A DNA stretch of 64,000 nt from Paenibacillus sp. BK033 (GTDB lineage Bacteria; Bacillota; Bacilli; Paenibacillales; Paenibacillaceae), in contig NZ_SLVP01000001.1 of assembly GCF_004345425.1 (NCBI RefSeq), positions 868,001-932,000 of the forward strand. The letters run 5' to 3'. The notes beneath the pieces were generated by a model that saw only the letters and a list, made by a program, of their open reading frames with translations, searched no databases and was not told the DNA's origin. Positions 24,463-34,410 of this stretch are shown piece by piece. Within the stretch, counting starts at the first letter, position 1; each line of letters begins with the position of its first letter. The translations under genes and the position numbers were made by a program.

Positions 24463-27400
24463 TTGATACCCATCGAAACGAAGCGTAAAGCCGTTATGAG
24501 CCACTGGAACGCTCCACGGACCTTTGTGCGGAACGAAGGACAAACCCGTGGTGACATTTGTTATTATTCCAATAAGTCCGGAAGCCAGATTGCGTTCTCC
24601 TCTGATCAGGTGCTTTTTGTTTTCACCGGTAACATGCAAGAACAACAGGTAGGCATGGCGCTATCTCTCCGATTTCTTAATGCGAACAAGGATGTACTCC
24701 TTGATGGTCTTCATCAAACTTCAGAGAAGGTTCATTATCTTGTCGGAAACGACCCTCGAAAGTGGCATACCGGCCTTTCGGCTTACAAGGAAATTATGTA
24801 TCGTGAGCTGTGGCCTGGGATCGACTTGGTCTTCTATGAAGATAAAGGGAATTTCAAGTATGATGTTGCGGTAAAGCCCGGCGCTAGAATCAGCGATATC
24901 CGATTTGAGTACCAGGGTTCGGAAGGACTCATGCTAAGTGAGGAAGGAAATCTTCACATTCGCACCTCGCTTGGCCTTCTGACAGAAGAGAGGCCCGTTT
25001 GCCACCAAATCATTGATGGTCAGAAAGTGCAAGTGGCAGGCCGATTCCTTCTACAGGAGGATGCTGCTATCTATGGCTTTGAGGTTGGCGAAGAATATCG
25101 GCCGGACTATGAACTAATCATTGATCCGGCACTTGCTTATTCCACTTACCTAGGCGGAAGCGATACGGATATCGGTTCTAGCATCGCGGTAGATGGTCAG
25201 GACAATGCCTATGTGACCGGTCAAACGTTATCGCTGGATTTTCCGGTCACGCCGGGAGCCTTTCAACCCTTTAAAGACGGCTCTTCGAGCGTATTTGTCA
25301 CTAAAATAAATCCGGAAGGCTCCGCGCTTATTTACTCAACCTTCCTTGGCGGCAGCAGCTCGGATCAGGGACGCGGCATTGCCGTTGATGCATCCGGTCA
25401 AGCCTATGTTACAGGGCAAACTCTTTCCCCGGATTTCCCCACAACGCCGGGGGTGTTCCAGCCTTTTCTAAGCGGCGGTCAAGATGCATTCGTTACCAAG
25501 CTAAGTCCGGACGGCGGCTCTTTAGTCTATTCTTCTTATCTTGGCGGAGAGGGAGTAGATACCGGGTTCGGCATTGCGTTGGACGGCATAGGCAACGCCT
25601 ATATTGCCGGTGGAACTTCTTCGTCCAATTTTCCGAATACGAGCGTGGTTCAATCCTTTATTGCAAATGAGCATGCGTTTGTTACGAAAATAAACACGAC
25701 CGGCAGCGCCATTGAGTATTCCGCTTTACTTAGCGGACACGGGCTTGATGAAGCGCATAGCGTAGCGGTAGACGGAGCCGGCAGCGCGTACGTGACAGGA
25801 TCTACGACTTCGGTAGATTTTCCAACGACGCCGGGAGCCTTTCAGATTTCATTAACCGGGGTAATTGCCGCATTCGTGTCCAAATTAAACAACAATGGAT
25901 CGCTATTATACTCTACCTATCTGACCGGCGGGGGAGATGACGAGGGCAACGGCATTGCGGTAGACGACTTTGGTCAGGCTTACGTTACGGGGAGCACAAC
26001 TTCGCATGATTTTCCGATTACCCCCAATTCTTTTCAACCTTTCTACGGCGGCGGATCATCTGATGCTTTTGTAACGAAGTTAAGCCCAGACGGCAATTAT
26101 TTGGTCTATTCCACTTTCCTCGGCGGAAGCGAGTCCGATGCCGGCAATGGCATAGCGGTACGATCGGGCTTTGCTTATGTGACGGGAAGCACGGGATCGT
26201 TTAATTTTCCAATCACTCCCGATGCGTTCCAGCCATTCCAAGCGGACGGGGGAGACGCATTCCTTACGCAGCTGAATATTATGGGCAACGAGCTTGTCTT
26301 CTCCACTTACCTGGGCGGCAACGCAAGCGATGTCGGCAATGCTGTCGCTGTCGACAATTCGGATTGCATCTTCTTGACCGGTCAAACTTCCTCTTTCAAT
26401 TTTCCGGTATCGCCGGGAGCGTATCAACCGTTCTTGCGTGGCGGCAGCGATGCCTTCGTGCTGCGATTCTGCTTGAGTCTTGGAACGATAGTAAAAAAGT
26501 TTCCGGACCGGTTCGAAGTGGCTAGAGGAGAGCAAGTCGTCTACACAATCGATATTCAAAATCCAAGTGCGGCAACACTCACGAATGTGGTTGTTCATGA
26601 CCCTTTCCTTGGCCTATTCGAAGTCATTCCCGTCATTCCGCCGTTCTCCAATCATATCGTCCAATTTGTATATAATGTCCCTCTTGATCAGCCGTTGGGG
26701 CCGATTACCAATACGGTGTTTGTAACCTCAGATCAATTCTCGGAACCGCCTCTTACGGCCGAGTCGGAAGTTCTTGTGACGGGAACCCCGCTTCTTGTCG
26801 CCAGCAAAAAAGTAAATCCGCCTGCAGCCTTTCCAGGAGATACGGTTATTTTCACCCTTATTGTCGAAAATCACGGAGATAGTGATTTGTTAAACGTCCA
26901 TATTGTGGATCCGCTGCTTGGATTGGATCAATTTATCGGCGATATTCCGCCGGGCGGTATCTATGATATAGATTGGCCGTTTGTAATTCCTCCCGAAGCG
27001 CAGGCTGGACTGTCCATCGCGAATTTCATGACGATCACCTCGGATAATTTGCCTCAGCCGGAGGAAGTGGGAACCGTAGTTGAAGTGCTGCCTGTTCCTA
27101 GACTGGAGATGATTAAGGAAGCGGATCGGAATATCGTGTTTCCTGGAGAAAGCGTTCGTTTTTTCATCACCGTTATCAATTCGGGCAATGTGGAGCTTAC
27201 GAACATCCGGATATTCGATGATATTACCGGATCGGAATTTTTCATTCCGGTGCTTTTTACCGGGGAGAGCAGAACAATCGATTTCGTCTTTGACATTCCG
27301 CTTGAAATGCCGCCTCAAATCTATATAAACACGGCTTCGGCTATCAGCGACCAAACGGGGGAACCCGTCTTCGATAGTGCGGAGGTAAACGTACTCGCCG

Positions 27401-30210
27401 ATGCGAGGCTTGGCATCATCAAATTTCCGGAGACGTCAAGCGTAGCGCCGGGGCAAACGATTCTTTACACGGTAGTTCTGGAGAATATCGGCAACGTGCC
27501 GCTTACCGGAATTCGCATTATCGATCCGCTACTTGGCATTGATGAATTTGTGCCCGATCTGGCAGTAGGCGAGATTCGACACCATGTCTTCTCATTTATT
27601 GTTCCAAGGGAAGCTTCGATCGGAACGGATATCGTGAACCTCCTGACCGTTGAAACGTCCGAGACCGGTCCTCAAGAAGCGGAATCCGTTATCTCGGTAA
27701 CGGGGGTAGGTCTATCGCTGCTGAAGGAGCCTGATCGAGCGATTGCCCTTCCGGGCGATCTGATCACCTATACGCTTACGGTTACGAATTTGTTAAACAC
27801 CCCGCAGACGAATGTCGTATTAAGCGATTCGCTGCTTGGGATAAGCGAAACGGTCCCTGTCCTCCAACCGAACGAAACCATTACCCTGACTCTGACGTTC
27901 GCCGTTCCCGTGGACGCATTGGAAGGCAGTGTTATCCGCAATACCTTAATCGTTGAATCGGACCAATCGCCGCAGCAGGAGACGAATGCCGATGTTGTCG
28001 TTGTACTGCCGCCGGGGCCGGCATTATTAATTCAAAAGCTCCCTGACCGGAATACGGTGCATCCGGGCGAGACGATCACCTACACGTTAACCGTAACGAA
28101 TTTGTTTAATATTGCGCAGACGAATGTCATTCTTGTCGACGAACTGCTGGGGCTGAATGAGAGGATAGCATTACTTCCCGCAAATGACACCGTCACGTTT
28201 ACGTTGACGTTTACCGTTCCCGTCGATGCGGCAATCGGCAGCATTATCCGCAATACATTCAGGGTCTTTTCGGATCAATCGGCTGAACAGGAGACGGCAG
28301 CCGAGGTTATTGTAGAAGCGTTTCCCGGACCATTGCTGCTTGTTCTAAAGGCTGCCGATCGCAATACGGCGGCGCCGGGCGAGACGATTGCCTACACCGT
28401 TTCGGTTACGAACCTGCTTAATGTCCCCCAGAATAACGTCCGGTTAATCGATCCTTTTCTAGGTGTAGACGAGACGATCCCGGTACTTCCGCCGAACGGA
28501 ACGGTAACACTGACCTTTACGTTTACGGTTCCTTTGAGTGCGGTACCCGGCACTATTCTTCGCAATACCGTTGTAGCCGCTTCGGATCAATCCCCGGAGA
28601 CAGAGACGGTTGCAGAGGTCATCGTAGAAAATCCGCCGGGACCCGCTCTATTCATTCGCAAGGTTGCCGACCGCAATACGGCCTCGCCGGGCGAGACGAT
28701 CACCTATACGCTGACCGTTACAAATCTGCTTGGCACACCTCAAACGAATGTTGTGTTGACGGATGTATTGCTGGGGCTTAGCGAGACGATCCCGTTACTC
28801 ATTGCCAATGGATCCGTCAGCCTGACGTTGACGTTTACCGTTCCTTTGGATGCCGTGCTTGGCAGCACGATCCGAAATACGTTCACAGCCGCTTCCGATC
28901 AATCGCCGGAAGCGGAGACGGTTGCGGAAGTGACAGTACAAGAACCGCCGGGCCAGACGCTTCAAATTCAAAAGGTTGCCGACCGCAATACCGCTGTGCC
29001 GGGCGATACGATTACGTATACGCTAACGGTTACGAATCTGCTGAACGTGCCGCAGACGAATGTCGTATTGACCGATGCCTTGCTTGGGCTCTCTGAGACA
29101 ATTCCGACCTTGCCGGCGAACGGTTCAATTACTCTAACGCTGCCGCTCACCGTACCTTTGGACGCCGTCGTTGGAAGTGTCGTCCGGAATACGTTTATCG
29201 TATCGTCGGATCAATCGCCGGAGCTTGAGACCATTGCCGAGGTTCAAGTCGAGTCTTCGCCTGGACCGGAAACAACGCTTATCGTTCGCAAACGGTCCGA
29301 CCGGAGCTCCGCATTACCCGGCGATACCATTCGATATACAATCGAAGTGACCAACACCGGTGTAATACCGGCTACCAACGTTGTTGTAAATGATTCGCTA
29401 ACCGGTCAATCATTCACCATTCCGGTGATTGCGCCGGGCGGGACGGAGAGGGTGAGTTTCGAGTTCGCGGTGCCGCCAGGAACAACGCAAGGAACGGTAA
29501 TCGCGAATCGCGTTACCGTTACCTGGACGGAAAAGCCTCCTGGTTCCCTGCCTGTTGTGGATGAACAAAGAGTTATTGTGGCTGATCCCGTAGAACTGCC
29601 GGAATTGGAAGTCGAAGCAACCCCGGAATTGCCGAAGCCCGGAGAGACGGTAACCAAGACCATTACCGTCACGAACGTCACCAATAACACGCTGACCAAT
29701 GTTCGCGTCTTCGATACGCTGCTTCGTTTCCAGACGACAATACCGTCGCTCGCGCCCGGAGAGAGACGGGTGTTCACCCTTCAGCTGCCAATCGCGCCTG
29801 GAACACGGGGCGGTACCCGCTTCAGAAACATTGTCACTATTTTCTCCGACCAAACGCCTCAGCAGCAAAAAGAGGTTGATATCGAGGTGCAGTCCATCCC
29901 TGACGCATCCTTGACCGAGTCGGTTGATCCGTCAATCGGAAAACCGGGCGAGACGGTGGTTTTCACCATTAAGTTCTGCAACACGGGGAACGTCTCTCTG
30001 TTTAACGTAAAGTTGAACGCACCGCTACTGGGCATCGAGGTACGTATTGTGGAATTCGAGGCGGGCGCATGCGAGACGATTCGGATCCCGTTTGTGCTTC
30101 CTGAGGTGGAGGAAGATACCGTCCTTGTAAGTCCGGCAACGCTCGTATCCGACAACGGTCCTACTAGGCAAGCAAGTGCCTCGGTAACGATCATTGTAGA
30201 GGAAGAATAG
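24463..30210 (+). CDS. Giant SBBP / DUF11 repeat protein, 1915 residues
   Basis: It starts at TTG, six bases after AGGAGGGAAGAGG. Domain order: about 1-222, a DUF7948-like N-terminal module (VLFVFTGN, YKEIMYRELWPGIDLVFYED); about 223-665, seven SBBP beta-propeller units of roughly 60 residues (YSTYLGG, AYVTGxTxSxDFPxTPGAFQPF, DAFVTKL); about 670-1915, twelve DUF11-like Ig-type units of about 105-110 residues (KxxDRNTxxPGETITYTLTVTN). Units 5-9 are the most alike and look recently amplified. There is no signal peptide, sortase motif or membrane anchor, so its location is uncertain. Relatives are spore- or cell-surface proteins. It is a single-gene unit between strong terminators. Confidence 0.9.
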   Translation: MIPIETKRKAVMSHWNAPRTFVRNEGQTRGDICYYSNKSGSQIAFSSDQVLFVFTGNMQEQQVGMALSLRFLNANKDVLLDGLHQTSEKVHYLVGNDPRKWHTGLSAYKEIMYRELWPGIDLVFYEDKGNFKYDVAVKPGARISDIRFEYQGSEGLMLSEEGNLHIRTSLGLLTEERPVCHQIIDGQKVQVAGRFLLQEDAAIYGFEVGEEYRPDYELIIDPALAYSTYLGGSDTDIGSSIAVDGQDNAYVTGQTLSLDFPVTPGAFQPFKDGSSSVFVTKINPEGSALIYSTFLGGSSSDQGRGIAVDASGQAYVTGQTLSPDFPTTPGVFQPFLSGGQDAFVTKLSPDGGSLVYSSYLGGEGVDTGFGIALDGIGNAYIAGGTSSSNFPNTSVVQSFIANEHAFVTKINTTGSAIEYSALLSGHGLDEAHSVAVDGAGSAYVTGSTTSVDFPTTPGAFQISLTGVIAAFVSKLNNNGSLLYSTYLTGGGDDEGNGIAVDDFGQAYVTGSTTSHDFPITPNSFQPFYGGGSSDAFVTKLSPDGNYLVYSTFLGGSESDAGNGIAVRSGFAYVTGSTGSFNFPITPDAFQPFQADGGDAFLTQLNIMGNELVFSTYLGGNASDVGNAVAVDNSDCIFLTGQTSSFNFPVSPGAYQPFLRGGSDAFVLRFCLSLGTIVKKFPDRFEVARGEQVVYTIDIQNPSAATLTNVVVHDPFLGLFEVIPVIPPFSNHIVQFVYNVPLDQPLGPITNTVFVTSDQFSEPPLTAESEVLVTGTPLLVASKKVNPPAAFPGDTVIFTLIVENHGDSDLLNVHIVDPLLGLDQFIGDIPPGGIYDIDWPFVIPPEAQAGLSIANFMTITSDNLPQPEEVGTVVEVLPVPRLEMIKEADRNIVFPGESVRFFITVINSGNVELTNIRIFDDITGSEFFIPVLFTGESRTIDFVFDIPLEMPPQIYINTASAISDQTGEPVFDSAEVNVLADARLGIIKFPETSSVAPGQTILYTVVLENIGNVPLTGIRIIDPLLGIDEFVPDLAVGEIRHHVFSFIVPREASIGTDIVNLLTVETSETGPQEAESVISVTGVGLSLLKEPDRAIALPGDLITYTLTVTNLLNTPQTNVVLSDSLLGISETVPVLQPNETITLTLTFAVPVDALEGSVIRNTLIVESDQSPQQETNADVVVVLPPGPALLIQKLPDRNTVHPGETITYTLTVTNLFNIAQTNVILVDELLGLNERIALLPANDTVTFTLTFTVPVDAAIGSIIRNTFRVFSDQSAEQETAAEVIVEAFPGPLLLVLKAADRNTAAPGETIAYTVSVTNLLNVPQNNVRLIDPFLGVDETIPVLPPNGTVTLTFTFTVPLSAVPGTILRNTVVAASDQSPETETVAEVIVENPPGPALFIRKVADRNTASPGETITYTLTVTNLLGTPQTNVVLTDVLLGLSETIPLLIANGSVSLTLTFTVPLDAVLGSTIRNTFTAASDQSPEAETVAEVTVQEPPGQTLQIQKVADRNTAVPGDTITYTLTVTNLLNVPQTNVVLTDALLGLSETIPTLPANGSITLTLPLTVPLDAVVGSVVRNTFIVSSDQSPELETIAEVQVESSPGPETTLIVRKRSDRSSALPGDTIRYTIEVTNTGVIPATNVVVNDSLTGQSFTIPVIAPGGTERVSFEFAVPPGTTQGTVIANRVTVTWTEKPPGSLPVVDEQRVIVADPVELPELEVEATPELPKPGETVTKTITVTNVTNNTLTNVRVFDTLLRFQTTIPSLAPGERRVFTLQLPIAPGTRGGTRFRNIVTIFSDQTPQQQKEVDIEVQSIPDASLTESVDPSIGKPGETVVFTIKFCNTGNVSLFNVKLNAPLLGIEVRIVEFEAGACETIRIPFVLPEVEEDTVLVSPATLVSDNGPTRQASASVTIIVEEE
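27740..29240 (+). repeat. Tandem DUF11 repeats, most similar units
   Basis: Five consecutive units of roughly 310 bp inside the giant gene share near-identical runs such as GGCGAGACGATCACCTA and CGGATCAATC. This region is prone to slippage or recombination and to assembly error. Confidence 0.75.
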
Positions 30211-30211
30211 A

Positions 30212-30253
30212 AAAAAATCGCCCAACTCTCTGAAAAGAGGAGGGCGATTTTTT
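30212..30253. terminator. Bidirectional terminator between the giant gene and ptsI
   Basis: AAAAAATCGCCC / GGGCGATTTTTT with an inner CTCT/AGAG pair; T runs on both strands. Confidence 0.88.
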
Positions 30254-30267
30254 ACATCTTTATTGAT

Positions 30268-32031
30268 TTAAACCCGAAGCTCCGGAACCTGCCGCTCCAC
30301 GTAGGACCGCACGGCTTCCGCATCGTCCATGTCCAGCACGGCTTCCGCGAGGGAAGACAGCTTCGCGCGGTCAAGGCGCGAGAGAAGGGCGCGGGCGGGA
30401 AGGACGGCGGATGCGCTCATGCTGAACTCGTCTAGTCCCAGCCCAAGCAGAATCGGAATCGCGATAGGGGTTCCGGCCATCTCGCCGCACATGCCAACCC
30501 ACTTGTTCTCCTTATGAGCCGCTCGGATAACCTGATGAATCAGCCGGAGGACGGGAGGATGGAGCGGATCGGATAAATAGCCAAGCTTGGGATTCATCCG
30601 GTCTGCCGCCATCGTATATTGGACAAGGTCATTGGTGCCAATGCTGAAGAAGTCGACTTCCCGGGCGAACCGGTCCGCCATTTGGGCGGCTGCCGGGATT
30701 TCGATCATGATGCCGGCTTCAATCCGTTCGTTAAAGGCGACATGCTCGCTTCTGAGTTCTTGCTTGGCCTGCTCGAGCAGAGCTTTGGCTTGGCGCCATT
30801 CGCCAAGCGTCGCAATCATCGGGAACATGATCTTCAGATTTCCGTACGCGCTTGCTCGCAATACGGCACGCAGCTGCGTCTTGAACAGGTCCGGACGGTC
30901 CAGACAAATCCGGATCGCGCGGTAGCCGAGGAACGGATTGTCTTCCTTCTCGAGCTGCAGGCTTGGCAGCTCCTTGTCGCCGCCGATGTCCATCGTTCGA
31001 ATAACGATGGGAGCAGCTTGCCCGAATGCTTCGGCTGCCTCTTTGTAGGCCGTGAACTGTTCTTCTTCCGTTGGCAGGTCAGGACGGCCCATATACAGAA
31101 ACTCGGTGCGGAAGAGCCCCACGCCTTCGGCGCCTTGCTGCTGCGCTTGACGGGCATCCTGCACGGAGCCGATGTTGGCCACAAGCTCCACCTGATGTCC
31201 GTCCGCGCTGACCGAAGGCTGTCCGCGGAATTGCTCAAGTAGCGCGCGTTGACCCGCCGCCTGTTCTTGCAAAGCTTGATAACGGGCAAGCTCTTCGTCT
31301 TCGGGATCCACCAGAACAAGTCCGGCAGCGCCGTCTACGATAACCAGCTGACCGTCCTCGATACGCAGTGCTTTGTCTCCGGCGCCAACAATCGCAGGAA
31401 TGCCGACCGAGCGGGCAATGATCGCGGAGTGGGAGGTGCGTCCGCCAACAGCCGTAACGAATCCGCCAATGACCGATGGATCCAGCTGAGCCGTATCCGA
31501 CGGCGTCAGATCGAAGGCGAACAGGATAGACTTCTCGTTTGAACTTGTTGCAGCTGTTGCTGCGGCCGGAACGGCATCGGCGTCGGTGTCGTGACCAAGC
31601 TTGCGGATGACGCGGCGGCTGACATCGCGGACATCCGCCGCGCGCTCCCGCAAATATTCGTCATCGAGGGAGGCGAGCATTGCCGCTACTTCTTCGCCGG
31701 ACTCGTTTATTGCCGCTTCCGCCTTGTAGCGTTGTCCGCGGATCCGCTCCTGTGCCGCACCAATCAATTCTTCGTCTTCGAGCAGCATCAGATGCGCTTC
31801 GAAAATCTCGGCTTCTTTCTCGCGCCCGCTGGCAATCATGCGGGCATGAAGCTCTTCAAGCTCACTGCGCGCTGCCGCCACAGCTGCATCGAAGCGGCTG
31901 AGTTCAGCCGCTTCTTCGCCTGCTTCGACATAAGTTACCCCTTGAGGAACAGCCTCTTCGCGGAGGATAACCGCCCGGCCGATTGCATAACCTTCCGACG
32001 CGGCGATCCCCTTTATCTCGGTTGCCATCAT
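30268..32031 (-). CDS. ptsI: PTS Enzyme I (phosphoenolpyruvate-protein phosphotransferase)
   Basis: A 587-residue Enzyme I, the cytoplasmic protein that takes phosphate from PEP and passes it to HPr. The phosphorylated His is His201 in GGRTSHSAIIARS; the PEP-binding C-terminal barrel has FRTEFLYMGR, the GFxGYRAIR-like PFLGYRAIRI and the catalytic GMCGEMAGT. The length is about 15 residues above the usual 570-575 because of an Ala/Thr-rich linker at about 147-168. AAGGAGGCACGCTA precedes the start; ATGATG offers two adjacent starts. It is the last gene of the five-gene PTS unit, 12 bases after the HPr gene. Confidence 0.97.
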   Translation of the reverse strand: MMATEIKGIAASEGYAIGRAVILREEAVPQGVTYVEAGEEAAELSRFDAAVAAARSELEELHARMIASGREKEAEIFEAHLMLLEDEELIGAAQERIRGQRYKAEAAINESGEEVAAMLASLDDEYLRERAADVRDVSRRVIRKLGHDTDADAVPAAATAATSSNEKSILFAFDLTPSDTAQLDPSVIGGFVTAVGGRTSHSAIIARSVGIPAIVGAGDKALRIEDGQLVIVDGAAGLVLVDPEDEELARYQALQEQAAGQRALLEQFRGQPSVSADGHQVELVANIGSVQDARQAQQQGAEGVGLFRTEFLYMGRPDLPTEEEQFTAYKEAAEAFGQAAPIVIRTMDIGGDKELPSLQLEKEDNPFLGYRAIRICLDRPDLFKTQLRAVLRASAYGNLKIMFPMIATLGEWRQAKALLEQAKQELRSEHVAFNERIEAGIMIEIPAAAQMADRFAREVDFFSIGTNDLVQYTMAADRMNPKLGYLSDPLHPPVLRLIHQVIRAAHKENKWVGMCGEMAGTPIAIPILLGLGLDEFSMSASAVLPARALLSRLDRAKLSSLAEAVLDMDDAEAVRSYVERQVPELRV

Positions 32032-32043
32032 TAGCGTGCCTCC

Positions 32044-32307
32044 TTACTCTGCTTCCACAGAAGCCAGCACAGCGCCAATAGCGTCAACCGCAGCTTCGGC
32101 TTTCTCTCCTTCGGCACTGACAGTAACCGTATCGTTGTGCTTGGCTCCGATCGACAGCACGTTAACCAGGCTTTTTGCGCTGACTTTACGGCCGCCTTTC
32201 TCGATATAAACCGTACCTTCGCAAATTTTAGCAGCTTCAACGATTTTTTTAGCGGGACGGGCGTGGACGCCCGTCGGGTTCATAACCACGTATGCTTTCT
32301 CCACCAT
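32044..32307 (-). CDS. ptsH: PTS phosphocarrier protein HPr
   Basis: An 87-residue HPr. His15 in NPTGVHARPA is the catalytic phosphate carrier and Ser46 in KVSAKSLVNVLSIG is the HPrK target that makes HPr a CcpA co-repressor in Bacillota. The start at 32307 is fixed by TTTAGGAGGACTT and matches the family length; the open frame extends further upstream. It lies between the EIICB and Enzyme I genes, so supply of the general PTS proteins is tied to this operon. Confidence 0.97.
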   Translation of the reverse strand: MVEKAYVVMNPTGVHARPAKKIVEAAKICEGTVYIEKGGRKVSAKSLVNVLSIGAKHNDTVTVSAEGEKAEAAVDAIGAVLASVEAE

Positions 32308-32407
32308 AAGTCCTCCTAAAGGAATTGCCGCCCGAATGGCCTTGTTGGGCCATTCGTCGTAATTCTTACTTCGTAAGTTTAAGCTATTGTTCATCCTATT
32401 TATCTGA

Positions 32408-33859
32408 CTACATGCGTTTTTTGATTTGTTCTTTCAACCGTTCCGACTGCGTACCGAAAATCGCCTGCACGGCGCCTTTGCCAAGACGCATAACGCCTGC
32501 CGCGCCAAGACGCTTCAGTTCAGCGTCATTGACTGCTTTCTCGTCTTTCACGATCAGACGGAGACGGGTGATACAAGCGTCAATGCTCTCGATATTGCCG
32601 GAACCGCCAAGCGCCGCGAGAACTTGACTCGCTTTATCGTCGCCTGCGCCCGCCGGCGCTCCGTCCTTGCCGCCTTCTTCAACCAGATCATCGTCTTCGC
32701 GGCCAGGCGTTTTCAGGTTCAGCTTCACGATTACGACGCGGAACAGGACGTAGTACACTACCGCGTATACGAGACCAATCGGGATAATCATCCAGCCTTT
32801 TGTCGAGAGCGGATAGTTGATCGCGTAGTCAAGGAAGCCGGCCGAGAAGCCGAAGCCGTGGTGAATGCCAAGCTCAACGACGAGCCAAGCGGAGATACCC
32901 GTTAATACGGCATGGATCACGTACAGGACCGGTGCCACGAACATAAAGGCGAATTCAAGCGGTTCCGTAATACCCGTCAGGAACGAAGCAAGAGCGGAAC
33001 CGATAAAGATCGAAGAAACAAGCTTGCGCTTTTCCGGTTTGGCCGTATGAATAATCGCGAAGGCGGCAGCCGGAAGAGCGAACATCATGATCGGGAAGAA
33101 GCCTGTCATGAACATGCCTGCAGTCGGGTCTCCTGCAAAGAAGCGGTGCAGGTCGCCGTGAACCACGTTGCCTGCAGCATCCGTGTAATCGCCGATTTGG
33201 AACCAGGCGATCGCGTTGATAACATGGTGCAGACCGAATGGAATAAGCAAACGGTTGGCCGTCATGAAGATAAACGCGCCGACGCCGCCAAGATCAACAA
33301 TCCAGCGTCCGAACGTATCGAGCCACGATTGGACGGGCCCCCAGATGAGACCAAAGATCAGACCGACGATAACCATCGCAAACGAGGTGATAATCGGAAC
33401 AAAACGTTTGCCGCCAAAGAAGCCGAGCCAATCCGGCAGCTTAATGTCGTGGTACTTGTTATAGAAGTAGGAAGCGACAAGACCCGCAATGATACCGCCC
33501 AGTACACCCATGTTAAGCGTTGTGTCTTTATCCACGAGACCCGAGAATACGGTTGGGATTTTGCCCAGCACGTTTGTCAGAACAAGATACGCAATAACGG
33601 CGGCAAGCGTTGCAACCGCATCGCCGGCCATCCCGATCGCAACGCCGATCGCGAAGATGAGAGGCAGGTTGTCAAAAATCGCGGAGCCGCCCGCCGCAAG
33701 GAACGGAGCGATATAATGGTTGAGGAAGTCGCCGAACTGGCCGAATCCGAAATCCTTTACATAATCGATGTTGCCGAAACGCAATAAGAGGGCTGCCGCA
33801 GGCAAAGCTGCGACAGGAAGCATTAGAGATTTACCGATCTTTTGCAAAAATGCGAGCAT
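32408..33859 (-). CDS. nagP: PTS EIICB, N-acetylglucosamine type
   Basis: A 483-residue membrane permease with about ten hydrophobic segments in the EIIC part (residues 1-380) and a C-terminal EIIB domain after an acidic Gly/Ala linker. The phosphorylated Cys is in SIDACITRLRL. GlcNAc-type rather than glucose-type specificity is suggested by the HGDLHRFFAGDPTAGMFMTG stretch typical of NagE/NagP. No EIIA domain is fused; a separate EIIA gene precedes it. Substrate assignment is inference, since the GlcT regulator next door usually goes with glucose permeases. Confidence 0.88.
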   Translation of the reverse strand: MLAFLQKIGKSLMLPVAALPAAALLLRFGNIDYVKDFGFGQFGDFLNHYIAPFLAAGGSAIFDNLPLIFAIGVAIGMAGDAVATLAAVIAYLVLTNVLGKIPTVFSGLVDKDTTLNMGVLGGIIAGLVASYFYNKYHDIKLPDWLGFFGGKRFVPIITSFAMVIVGLIFGLIWGPVQSWLDTFGRWIVDLGGVGAFIFMTANRLLIPFGLHHVINAIAWFQIGDYTDAAGNVVHGDLHRFFAGDPTAGMFMTGFFPIMMFALPAAAFAIIHTAKPEKRKLVSSIFIGSALASFLTGITEPLEFAFMFVAPVLYVIHAVLTGISAWLVVELGIHHGFGFSAGFLDYAINYPLSTKGWMIIPIGLVYAVVYYVLFRVVIVKLNLKTPGREDDDLVEEGGKDGAPAGAGDDKASQVLAALGGSGNIESIDACITRLRLIVKDEKAVNDAELKRLGAAGVMRLGKGAVQAIFGTQSERLKEQIKKRM

Positions 33860-33883
33860 CTTATCTCACTCCATGTCCATAGT

Positions 33884-34369
33884 TTAGGTTTTCAGAACAA
33901 CCTTAATCGTATCCGGATCTCCGGCAGTTACGGTTTTGAAGGTGCATTCCACTTTCTCCGCGCCGTCTTCGTTCGCAACGATGATCGGCGTGACTACCGG
34001 ATAACCCGCATCGCGGATTTTGTCCAGATCGCATTCGAGAAGGGTTTGACCAGCCTTGAAGGAATCGCCTGTCTTTACAAGGGCTTTGAAGCCGTCGCCG
34101 TTTAAGGCAACGGTATTGATGCCAACGTGAATAAGCAGCTGCAGTCCGGACGAATGCTCGATGATCAAGGCATGATGCGTGTCGATTAAATGGCTCACAA
34201 CGCCGTCAAACGGCGCGATGACGCGTCCTTCCGTCGGCTCGATTGCAGCGCCTTCGCCCATTAAGCCTTGCGCGAACGCTTCGTCGGGTACTTCGCTGAG
34301 CGGAACAAGCTTGCCGCTAATCGGTGCGGCTACGCTAACGGAATTCGATTTTTTGCCAAACCATTTCAT
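33884..34369 (-). CDS. PTS EIIA, glucose family
   Basis: A 161-residue EIIA(Glc)-like protein. The phosphorylated His81 lies in LLIHVGINTV and its partner His66 in IDTHHALII, 15 residues apart as in Crr. It passes phosphate from HPr to the EIIB domain of the next gene, which lacks its own EIIA. It lies 24 bases upstream of the EIICB gene and 41 bases downstream of glcT, inside one transcript. Confidence 0.95.
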   Translation of the reverse strand: MKWFGKKSNSVSVAAPISGKLVPLSEVPDEAFAQGLMGEGAAIEPTEGRVIAPFDGVVSHLIDTHHALIIEHSSGLQLLIHVGINTVALNGDGFKALVKTGDSFKAGQTLLECDLDKIRDAGYPVVTPIIVANEDGAEKVECTFKTVTAGDPDTIKVVLKT

Positions 34370-34410
34370 ATGATCTACTCCTTGCTATCCATGTTGTTGT
34401 CTGTCTATGT

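Noticed and set aside
27740..29240. Regular nucleotide repeats that could suggest a CRISPR or satellite array
   Set aside because: The period is about 310 bp, in frame with DUF11 protein units, and spacers are coding; no CRISPR-type repeats or cas genes are present.
32912..33787. Open frame of 291 codons opposite the PTS EIICB gene
   Set aside because: Hydrophilic Arg/Asp/Asn-rich mirror product, no start signal, and the minus-strand gene is certain.
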